Below are positions 6,376 to 13,201 of a stretch of 17,593 nt of DNA, piece by piece. The stretch spans positions 1 through 17,593 of the forward strand of contig JBBIOI010000071.1 of NCBI GenBank assembly GCA_037443425.1, given 5' to 3'. Under the pieces are notes generated by a model. That model saw nothing but the letters and a program-made list of their open reading frames with translations, searched no databases and was not told the DNA's origin. This stretch comes from JBBIOI01 sp037443425 (GTDB lineage Bacteria > Desulfobacterota > BSN033 > UBA1163). A program made the translations under genes and the position numbers. Numbering within the stretch: the stretch's first letter is position 1; the number at the start of each line of letters is the position of its first letter.

Positions 6376-8049
6376 TTATCTTTTTATGATCTCACCTGAG
6401 AGATATCTGGGTTTAATTCCAAAATAAGTATTCGGATTTGCATACTTGGGGTCATCTGTAGTTATTACATTTAAAACCGCTGGTTTCTCTAAACTTAAAA
6501 CCCTTTTCAAGGCTGGTTTAATCTCATCTGGATCTTCTACTCTCTCGGCATAAGCACCAAATTCCTCAGCAATCTTTTCAAAAGGTGGATTTTTCAAAAT
6601 AGATCCCAAATATGGTGGCTTCTGACGAAATTTTATCTGCATATGGGATTGATTATTATTTATGATCAACAAAATTGGTATATTATAATTGATCATTATG
6701 CTAAATGCTGGTAAGGACATCATCAAAGCACCATCACCCGTTATACACACAACTTTTCTATCCCTCCTTGCAAGCTTTATCCCGAGTGCAGCAGGAAAGC
6801 CAAATCCCATTCCTCCTCCAATGCTGCTATAAAAAGTATCGGGCTCATAGATATCAAAACATCGTCTCATCCAGGATGAAAAAGAGGCTGAGTCTTCAAC
6901 TATTAAAACGTCTTTATCGAGCGTCTCTCTAAGATCTCTCAAAAGCCTCCATGGCCTGATAGGTTTTTCATCCCACTCCTCTTTTGGCCATCTCTCTTTA
7001 AGCCATCTATCCTTAGCTTCTTTTATATCTTTAAATCTTTTTTTAATTAAACCTTCCTGTGAACTGGTTAGCCTTTTCTTAATCTCTTTTAGCAATTCTT
7101 TTATAGCATTTTTGGCATCTGCTACAATACCTACTTCTACAGGATAAACTTTTGCCAATTGAAAACTATCTATATCTATTTGAATAATCTTTGTCCCTTC
7201 AGATATCAATGTCCATGCATCGGTTGAAAATTCTGAAAGTCTTGTGCCTACCACTAATAGAGTATCTGCATTGGCTATCCATTCTTTATCAACACTAAAA
7301 AGAGGATGCTCAGAAGAAAGGATATCAACCTGTGAAAATGTTGGTATAACAGGGATTGATAACAGCTCAGCAAGTTCTCGTAATTCTTCATAAGCCTTAG
7401 AGATTATGATTCCCCTTCCAGCAAATATAGCTGGACGAGAGGAGGCAATTAAAAGATCTGCCGCTTTTTTGATTTCAGTTGGATCTGGCATAGGCTTTGA
7501 TGAAGGATGATATAGATCATGTGTTAGAAAACGATATTCTCCTTCCTCCCTAAGTAAATCTTGTGGGATAGATATAAAAACAGGTCCAGGTCTTCCTGAA
7601 AGCGAAACCTTAAATGCCCTTCTTAATATTTCAGGAATTTTCTCTGTTCTCTCTATCTGATATGAGTATTTTGTAATGGGTTTAAAAATCGAAACAAGAT
7701 CAAATTCCTCAAATGCCTCGCGGCCAAGATGGTAAGTAGAGGTCTGCCCAGCTATTATCACAACTGGTGAACAAGCAGGATAGGCATTAACAGCTCCAAT
7801 AATCGTATTTGCACTTCCTGGAGCACGTGTAACCATTACAAGCCCTATCTTTCCACTTGCACGCGCATATCCATCTGCCATATTTACTGCAATCTGCTCA
7901 TGCAGAGTAGCAATGTATTTAATCTCAGGTGTATTTGCCAAGACCTCTAAGATAGGCAAAACACAGGTTCCACCAACTCCAAACACATATTCAATGCCTT
8001 CTGCCTTCAAACATTCAACTACTGCTTGAGCCCCTGTCAATCTTGGCAT
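6376..8049 (-). CDS. thiamine-diphosphate enzyme, acetolactate synthase large-subunit-like
   Basis: A 557-residue three-domain ThDP enzyme (Pyr, central, PP), probably cytoplasmic. The cofactor-activating glutamate is E51 (TLHEQIAVNMADGYA). The PP-domain ThDP/Mg2+ motif starts at GDG 438-440 and ends at NNN 464-466. It belongs to the acetolactate synthase/oxalyl-CoA decarboxylase-like branch. The segment aligned with the first active-site histidine of benzoylformate decarboxylase reads VMVTRAPGSAN, without histidine. Substrate is unknown; decarboxylation of a 2-oxo acid or carboligation are the plausible reactions. No regulatory small subunit lies nearby, which argues against housekeeping branched-chain synthesis. 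The ATG at 8049 has AAGGAG 6-7 nt upstream. Last gene of the operon, 25 bp after the AOR gene. Confidence 0.88.
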   Translation of the reverse strand: MPRLTGAQAVVECLKAEGIEYVFGVGGTCVLPILEVLANTPEIKYIATLHEQIAVNMADGYARASGKIGLVMVTRAPGSANTIIGAVNAYPACSPVVIIAGQTSTYHLGREAFEEFDLVSIFKPITKYSYQIERTEKIPEILRRAFKVSLSGRPGPVFISIPQDLLREEGEYRFLTHDLYHPSSKPMPDPTEIKKAADLLIASSRPAIFAGRGIIISKAYEELRELAELLSIPVIPTFSQVDILSSEHPLFSVDKEWIANADTLLVVGTRLSEFSTDAWTLISEGTKIIQIDIDSFQLAKVYPVEVGIVADAKNAIKELLKEIKKRLTSSQEGLIKKRFKDIKEAKDRWLKERWPKEEWDEKPIRPWRLLRDLRETLDKDVLIVEDSASFSSWMRRCFDIYEPDTFYSSIGGGMGFGFPAALGIKLARRDRKVVCITGDGALMMSLPAFSIMINYNIPILLIINNNQSHMQIKFRQKPPYLGSILKNPPFEKIAEEFGAYAERVEDPDEIKPALKRVLSLEKPAVLNVITTDDPKYANPNTYFGIKPRYLSGEIIKR

Positions 8050-8074
8050 CCTTTCTCCTTTTTCGGTTCCATAA

Positions 8075-9883
8075 TCACTTTTCTATACCAAGCGAAGATA
8101 AAAGTGAATCTGGGGGATTGCCTGTCGAAACTTCATAACCCATTGCCTTATAAAAATCATCCTTTAACTCCTCAAGTGGAACAACCTCTCCCTTTGTAGG
8201 ACCATCTGGCTTGGGTTCTTTTAGCAGTCTTAATGGCAATGTATCATCCTTGCGAGTTAAACCTTCACGCATATTAAAGAGCCTTTCTTGCGCCATAATC
8301 CTTTCACCTGCAAGTCTCATCTCTTCCAAAGACCATGGTTCTCTGAACAGTGTAGAAAAAATTTCAACCAATAGGCCTTGATCAAAAATTGGTGGGAAAG
8401 TACATAATACAAGTGAATCCCTTATAATCCTACTTATGGCAGATTGTTTTACATATTCCCCTTTGCCATTCACTTGAAGTCTTGTCCCATCAAAAATCTC
8501 TTGACGTGCTGGAAGACCATATGCATGATGGCATCCCCCGCGTGTGCTTATTGCAAATTGAAGTGCCTGTCCATTTAAACCTCTACACTCATAACCTCCA
8601 AGCTCCATTCCTTTGACATGCATGGCAAATGCCTCAGAACCTTTTATCTCTTCAGATAATCTTTTAGTCCCCTTTGCAAGTTGTAAACCAAATACTTCTT
8701 CTGAGGCCAATTTCTTTAGGGCTGCGATCATCGCCTGATCGTTACCAAATCGAAGTTCAATCCCATCAGTATCTTTTAGCCCTATTAAACCCTTTTCAAA
8801 ACATTCCATTGCAAATCCTATCGTGATTCCTGCTGTCATAGTATCAATGCCAAATTCGTCACATATCTGACTTGCAGCAATAATTGCATCCATCCTGTCA
8901 ACTCCACATGTTGAACCAAAGGCATAAATAGTTTCCCATTCTATATCGCTGTGTGCCCCTTTATATGGACCTTCTTTTATTCTGACCTCTCGACAACCTG
9001 GTGTTGGACAGTTTGGACCGCATGCCCTGCCTTTCTCTGGCCAACCAATAGGAGTTGTAGATTTATCAATGTTTCTCCAATTCTCGAATTGGCCTCCTTG
9101 CCAATTCCTTGTGGGAAGGATACCCATCTCGTTTGTCGTCTCAAGATCAGCTGCAGTCTCATATCTACGCCAATCTTCAGCCCATTTTCTCCACTCTTTT
9201 TTAAGAAGACTTGATACCTTACGTTTCAAAGAAGAAAATCTTTCTTCATCACCAATAGGGACATCCCCCTCTCCAATCATAACTATCCCTTTAAGTCTTT
9301 TCGAGCCCATTACACATCCGGCTCCACCACGACCAAAACATCTATAGAGGGAACCCTCTGAAAATATTGATGCAAATCGAACCATCTTTTCTCCTGCCGG
9401 GCCTATTGCTAAGGTTGAGGCCTTCTTTGCTTGAATCTCATCAAGCATAAGTTTTTGAGCCTTTGCAGGTTCTAATCCCCAGAAAGAAGATGCATCCTTA
9501 AATTCCACCTTTCTATTCTTTATTGAAAGAAAAACTGGAGAATCAGAGGCCCCCTTTATTGCAATTCCCCATAGGCCTGCCCTTCTCATCTGCTGTGAAA
9601 GTATTCCGCTCGAAATCGAATATAGATAAATACCCGTCAGAGGTGATTTTGTATTTAGACTTGCCTTTGGACTATATGGAAACCCTGTTCCACTGGCAGG
9701 ACCAGCAGTAAATATCAGATAATTATTCTCTCCCAATGGGTCTGCTCCTTGTGGAACAAGTTTATAAAGGAGATAAGACCCCAAGCCTCTTCCTCCAACA
9801 TATCTCCTTATAATTGATTCTGGAATTTCTTCTAATCGATAAGACCTGTTTGATAGATCAATATCTAAAAGTAGATGATCCAT
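8075..9883 (-). CDS. aldehyde:ferredoxin oxidoreductase family (tungsten/molybdopterin) enzyme
   Basis: A 602-residue AOR-family protein. These enzymes use a bis-pterin tungsten (or Mo) centre plus one [4Fe-4S] cluster, commonly to oxidise aldehydes to acids and reduce ferredoxin. N-terminal signatures are YVGGRGLGSYLL (28-39) and NTKSPLTGIY (77-86), then GRGGAGCVMGSKRLKGI (184-200). The pterin motif DEFGID (342-347) is intact. C494 in DSLVLC (489-494) fits the fourth cluster ligand, and CHH (451-453) lies in the active-site region. Two oddities: the cluster triplet is C288-X3-C292-X4-C297 instead of the usual CX2CX3C, and the second pterin motif has V for the usual G. An excellent AAAGGAGG site precedes the ATG at 9883. 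It sits between two ThDP enzymes (17 and 25 bp gaps), suggesting it consumes an aldehyde made by a neighbour. Confidence 0.95.
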   Translation of the reverse strand: MDHLLLDIDLSNRSYRLEEIPESIIRRYVGGRGLGSYLLYKLVPQGADPLGENNYLIFTAGPASGTGFPYSPKASLNTKSPLTGIYLYSISSGILSQQMRRAGLWGIAIKGASDSPVFLSIKNRKVEFKDASSFWGLEPAKAQKLMLDEIQAKKASTLAIGPAGEKMVRFASIFSEGSLYRCFGRGGAGCVMGSKRLKGIVMIGEGDVPIGDEERFSSLKRKVSSLLKKEWRKWAEDWRRYETAADLETTNEMGILPTRNWQGGQFENWRNIDKSTTPIGWPEKGRACGPNCPTPGCREVRIKEGPYKGAHSDIEWETIYAFGSTCGVDRMDAIIAASQICDEFGIDTMTAGITIGFAMECFEKGLIGLKDTDGIELRFGNDQAMIAALKKLASEEVFGLQLAKGTKRLSEEIKGSEAFAMHVKGMELGGYECRGLNGQALQFAISTRGGCHHAYGLPARQEIFDGTRLQVNGKGEYVKQSAISRIIRDSLVLCTFPPIFDQGLLVEIFSTLFREPWSLEEMRLAGERIMAQERLFNMREGLTRKDDTLPLRLLKEPKPDGPTKGEVVPLEELKDDFYKAMGYEVSTGNPPDSLLSSLGIEK

Positions 9884-9899
9884 AAATCCTCCTTTTAAT

Positions 9900-11570
9900 T
9901 TAAATTGGCGGGGTTTTTTGAATGAGTACCTCTACCAATCGAGGCTCATTTGCATCAAAGGCAGATTTTAGTACATCGTTTAGTGCATCGGGATGATCAA
10001 CCCTTTGCGCCTTTACTCCCATTGATTTTGCAAGGAGGCTAAAATCTACCTCTGGTTGATCAAGCTCCATTCCTTCATGCCTTTCACTCACATCACCGCC
10101 CAATATCTTCTTTCTCATGACCTTAACCTGTGCATATGTTGTATTGGAAAGAATAATGAATGTAACAGGGATATGATAGTGAGCTGCTGTCCAAAGACTC
10201 TGGATCGACCACAAGGCACTGCCATCTCCACACACTGCAACCACAGGTCTATCAGGGGCACCGAGCTTCACCCCGAGCGAACCAGGTAGTCCCCAACCAA
10301 TACTTCCACCGCCTCGGGCACGTTGAAAAGTAAGGGGCTCAGAAAATCCAAGCCCTCTTTGTAAGATTCCAGATGAAGACCAGCAGTCATCAACCAATAA
10401 TGTCCCCGGTTTAATAGCAGCTTTTAACTCTACTACAAATCTTCTTACCGAGATTGGGATAAGGTCCCTTTCTTCCTCAACCTTCTTTAGAAACATAGCA
10501 TCCATGAGCTGTCTTTCTTTTTCAATATCTTTCCTTCTGAATGATGCCTCCTCCTTTGATTGGACAGGCATATCCCTTTCAAGTCGATCTATAAGCTCAA
10601 TGAGTGTTTCCTTTATATGTCCAAGAAGACCACATGATACAGGGAAATTCTTTCCGATCTCCCATGGATCATCATCTATCTGTATAACCTTTATATTTTT
10701 GGGTAAAACAGGATTGGGAGAATAAATAGCCTCTCTAAACAATGGAATACCAACACTTATTAAAACGTCATACGAACTAAATATCTCTCTTGTCTTTGGA
10801 TCGGATGGATCTAAGGCACCAAGATATTGAGGATGATTCACAGGAAAATTCACATCAGACATCCATGTCTGATATACTGGGGCACCGATTAGTTCAGCAA
10901 ATCTTACAATCTCATAAAGGGCATTGCTTTTTGCAATCCCGGATTCTACAAGAATCAAAGGCTTCTTTGCATTAATAATGATTTCTATTGCTAATTGAAG
11001 TGCATCTTTATCAGGCCGCAATTTATAAAGTGGAGGAGTATTTGTTTTATATTCAAAATCGAGAGTTTCAACCATAATATTTTGTGGTAAAGAAAGAAAG
11101 ACTGGGCCTGTTGGAGGTTGCATGGCCATTTTGAATGCCCGTTGAAGGGCAACAGGTATATCTTCGGCATAAAGGACTTCGGCACTCCACTTTGTAAAAG
11201 GTTTGGCTATCTCGACAAGATTCCCCCAGAGGGCTGGATCACGTAATAAAAGTCGGCTATCCTGTTGACCAGCAGTTACAACCAGAGGAACCCCTCCTTT
11301 TTGAGCATTTAAAAGCATGGCAAGTGATGCTGATAACCCTGTATTTGTATGAAGATTAAGAAATCCGGGCCTACCAGTGGTTCTCGCATACCCCTCGGCC
11401 ATTCCAACACAAACAACTTCATTTAATCCCAAGATGTATTTTATATCAGGACATTTCTCAATCGTATCCATAAAAAATACTTCTGTTGCACCTGGAATAC
11501 CAAATACGTACCTAACCCCCTCCTGCCTCAAGATCTGAATTAATGCCTCTCTGCCTGTCATTTTAGTCAT
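9900..11570 (-). CDS. benzoylformate decarboxylase-like ThDP enzyme
   Basis: A 556-residue ThDP enzyme resembling benzoylformate decarboxylase (BFD), which converts an aryl 2-oxo acid to an aldehyde and CO2. E51 (GLNEVVCVGMAEGYA) is the cofactor-activating glutamate. H74 in LNLHTNTG aligns by motif with BFD H70, and H246 in NFPVNHPQYLG with BFD H281, the two catalytic histidines. The position of BFD S26 is alanine here (A28, in IPGATE). The ThDP motif starts at GDG 448-450 and continues SALWSIQSLWTAAHYHIP, very close to the BFD pattern, ending at the SN of LSNTTYA. Aromatic or branched 2-oxo acids are likely substrates, but specificity is inference. GAGGTGG precedes the ATG at 11570. First gene of the three-gene operon; 171 bp separate it from the rubrerythrin stop. 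Confidence 0.87.
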   Translation of the reverse strand: MTKMTGREALIQILRQEGVRYVFGIPGATEVFFMDTIEKCPDIKYILGLNEVVCVGMAEGYARTTGRPGFLNLHTNTGLSASLAMLLNAQKGGVPLVVTAGQQDSRLLLRDPALWGNLVEIAKPFTKWSAEVLYAEDIPVALQRAFKMAMQPPTGPVFLSLPQNIMVETLDFEYKTNTPPLYKLRPDKDALQLAIEIIINAKKPLILVESGIAKSNALYEIVRFAELIGAPVYQTWMSDVNFPVNHPQYLGALDPSDPKTREIFSSYDVLISVGIPLFREAIYSPNPVLPKNIKVIQIDDDPWEIGKNFPVSCGLLGHIKETLIELIDRLERDMPVQSKEEASFRRKDIEKERQLMDAMFLKKVEEERDLIPISVRRFVVELKAAIKPGTLLVDDCWSSSGILQRGLGFSEPLTFQRARGGGSIGWGLPGSLGVKLGAPDRPVVAVCGDGSALWSIQSLWTAAHYHIPVTFIILSNTTYAQVKVMRKKILGGDVSERHEGMELDQPEVDFSLLAKSMGVKAQRVDHPDALNDVLKSAFDANEPRLVEVLIQKTPPI

Positions 11571-11741
11571 AAAAATCCACCTCTCTAATCTTATTTTTAA
11601 AAATTAAACATAATAAAAAATATAGGAAAAAAACAAGTGTGAATAATTTTAAAAGGTGATATACTTAGATCATCTCTTCCAACAACCTAATTCTATTCCA
11701 CAGGAATGAATGGGTGTGGAGGAGATTAGAGAAACAATTAT

Positions 11742-12362
11742 TTAATCCCCCCAGCTCCAGATCCCTGTATTGTGAAGGCTGTAATACTGGTCATTTAAAA
11801 TCTTCTCATGAAGGGCCTCTTCTTCGGAAAGTCTTTTATACATGTTTTTACCTCGCACGTCTTTTGTTATTTCTGCTAAAGAACTGTAAAAGGCCCTTGC
11901 CTTCTTCTCTTCTTTTATAGCTATCTTTATTGCGTCAAGATCAGAAAGCTGATCTTGAGCTTTCGGTACTTCTATTTTAATTGGAATATTTCTCTTTTTA
12001 AAAGTTGTCCCTTCATAGAGTATCCACTCCCCCTTTTTCTCCAGCGACTCAAAAAGCTCCTTTAATTTCTGATAATGGTTCATTTCAAACTCCGAAAGTT
12101 GATGGAACATATCCTTTCCTTTTGGATTTCTCGTCTTTTTCTCAAGCCTTGAATAGGTTTGAAATGCTTCCTTTTCAGCTTCCATAGCTATTTTAACCGC
12201 TTTCAGATCTTCCCTTTCTGTCCATGGTATTTCACTTCTACATTTTTTGCATGTAAGTTTCTTTTCCCTTTTTATAACTTCTTCGATACTTTCAAATCCC
12301 TCAAGGGTCATATCTGCTTCGGCTCCACAATGATTACATACCAATGTTTCTTTCTTATCCAT
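11742..12362 (-). CDS. rubrerythrin-family diiron protein with N-terminal zinc ribbon
   Basis: A 206-residue protein. Residues 9-41 hold two CXXC pairs (C9/C12 and C38/C41), a zinc-ribbon or rubredoxin-like site. Residues ~54-192 form a ferritin-like four-helix bundle made of two similar helix pairs. The first has AMEAEKEAF (E61/E63) and E93-X2-H96; the second has IKEEKKARAFY (E151/E152) and E182-X2-H185. That is the EXXH arrangement of a carboxylate-bridged diiron centre. Rubrerythrins reduce H2O2 with electrons from rubredoxin-like partners. Here the metal ribbon is N-terminal rather than C-terminal, and a ~25-residue linker separates the helix pairs. GGGGAG precedes the ATG at 12362. Last gene of the five-gene operon, 22 bp after the rubredoxin-like gene. 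Confidence 0.85.
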   Translation of the reverse strand: MDKKETLVCNHCGAEADMTLEGFESIEEVIKREKKLTCKKCRSEIPWTEREDLKAVKIAMEAEKEAFQTYSRLEKKTRNPKGKDMFHQLSEFEMNHYQKLKELFESLEKKGEWILYEGTTFKKRNIPIKIEVPKAQDQLSDLDAIKIAIKEEKKARAFYSSLAEITKDVRGKNMYKRLSEEEALHEKILNDQYYSLHNTGIWSWGD

Positions 12363-12384
12363 AAAAAGCTCCCCTAATATAATT

Positions 12385-12561
12385 TTAATTATTGTCTTTC
12401 TTTCCTGCGAGCCTCTGATCTATATTTTGAGGCCCACCACACTCAGGAATATAACATGTCACATCTTTAAAAGTGCAGACTTGATTGCATGAAGGGCATC
12501 TCTCAGGAGGAGATTCTGCTCCAAATGTATAACCACAATTTGAACATTGCCATTGCGTCAT
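12385..12561 (-). CDS. small rubredoxin-like zinc-ribbon protein
   Basis: Fifty-eight residues with the rubredoxin-like pattern seen at rubrerythrin C-termini: WQCSNCGYTF (C6, C9) followed by PPERCPSC (C22, C25). Three further cysteines lie in the tail (C29, C36, C41; DVTCYIPECGG), so a second metal site or disulfide is possible. It is likely an electron carrier or metal-binding accessory for the rubrerythrin encoded 22 bp downstream. A GTG nine bases earlier would extend the frame, but it sits inside the AGGAGGTG ribosome-binding site. The ATG at 12561 is spaced 8 nt from AGGAGG and is preferred. The C-terminal DVTCYIPECGG element is unlike classical rubredoxin, and its role is unknown. Confidence 0.85.
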   Translation of the reverse strand: MTQWQCSNCGYTFGAESPPERCPSCNQVCTFKDVTCYIPECGGPQNIDQRLAGKKDNN

Positions 12562-12581
12562 TTTTTTCACCTCCTATCATT

Positions 12582-12601
12582 AAAGGAACAACTGTTCTTT
12601 T
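12582..12601. promoter_or_regulatory. short palindrome in the flavoprotein/rubredoxin-like gap
   Basis: GAACA-AC-TGTTC lies inside a longer near-palindrome flanked by AAAG and CTTT, in the 41-bp gap between the flavoprotein stop and the rubredoxin-like start. It could be an operator, an mRNA hairpin or chance. On the minus strand it is preceded, not followed, by a U-rich-complement tract, so it is not a terminator for this operon. Confidence 0.25.
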
Positions 12602-12602
12602 T

Positions 12603-13181
12603 TTAGCAGTCTAATGTTAATCTTCTTCCGGCTTCAAATGCCTGACGAAGGGCATCCTGATATTTCAGGATATCACCCTTTTGTTCCACGCTACGAAAGA
12701 CCAGCTCCCCTTTGTATTCTGCATTTATTACATCAAAAAAATATTTTGTTGTTAAAATGACACCCTCAAAGACTCTTTCCCCTTTTGTTGCTCCAACAGA
12801 GATTAAGAATCCTTTTCTTTTCTTTCCACTCTTACTGAGTGAGGGATCTTTAAGCAGATACTTTTTTGCCCAAAATGCCTGAAAACGATCCACAAAGGCC
12901 TTTGCCCATCCTGAAACACCATAGAAGAAAACTGGAGAGGCAAATACTATAATATCAGCTTCGAGGATCTTGGGATAGATCTTTTGCATATCATCTTTTA
13001 TAACACAAACACCCGTGTTATCGCATCCATGGCATTCTTTGCAAGGAGTAATGCTATAATTAATCAGGTGAAGTCTTTCAATCTCAGCCCCCTCTTTTTC
13101 TGCTCCTTTAAGAAACTCCTCAAGAAGGATATCTGTGTTTCCACCTTTTCTTGGACTACCAAAAATTCCCAAAACCTTCAA
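12603..13181 (-). CDS. iron-sulfur flavoprotein (Isf-like, NADPH-dependent FMN reductase fold)
   Basis: A 192-residue flavodoxin-fold protein. The FMN phosphate loop GSPRKGGNT (8-16) is intact, and a compact cysteine motif C47-X2-C50-X2-C53-X5-C59 follows. This spacing is the [4Fe-4S] ligand motif known from archaeal iron-sulfur flavoprotein Isf, whose length is nearly the same. Isf-type proteins take electrons from ferredoxin and can reduce O2 or H2O2, which suits the rubrerythrin and rubredoxin-like genes downstream. ASPVFFYGVSGWAKAFVDRF (81-100) is the second FMN-contacting region. The frame stays open to a GTG at 13205 that overlaps the previous stop. A TTG at 13181 has AAGGAGG 5 nt upstream and gives the family start MKVLGIFGSPRKGGNT, so TTG is chosen. 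Confidence 0.88.
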   Translation of the reverse strand: MKVLGIFGSPRKGGNTDILLEEFLKGAEKEGAEIERLHLINYSITPCKECHGCDNTGVCVIKDDMQKIYPKILEADIIVFASPVFFYGVSGWAKAFVDRFQAFWAKKYLLKDPSLSKSGKKRKGFLISVGATKGERVFEGVILTTKYFFDVINAEYKGELVFRSVEQKGDILKYQDALRQAFEAGRRLTLDC

Positions 13182-13201
13182 AACCTCCTCCTTAATTAAA
13201 G

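Noticed and set aside
6350..6410. Bidirectional terminator between dctM and the ALS-like gene
   Set aside because: Only a 5-bp ATCTC/GAGAT hairpin without a U-tract is present, inside coding sequence.
8951..9347. Plus-strand frames opposite the AOR gene
   Set aside because: They are antisense shadows of a strongly conserved AOR coding region, with no family pattern of their own.
9900..11570. Sulfoacetaldehyde acetyltransferase or sulfopyruvate decarboxylase assignment, suggested by the nearby TRAP transporter
   Set aside because: The active-site motifs match benzoylformate decarboxylase better, and no sulfonate-metabolism neighbours are present.
11695..11707. ATTCC-ACA-GGAAT palindrome upstream of the BFD-like operon
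   Set aside because: A 5-bp stem with a 3-nt loop is expected by chance, and I could not fit a convincing promoter near it.
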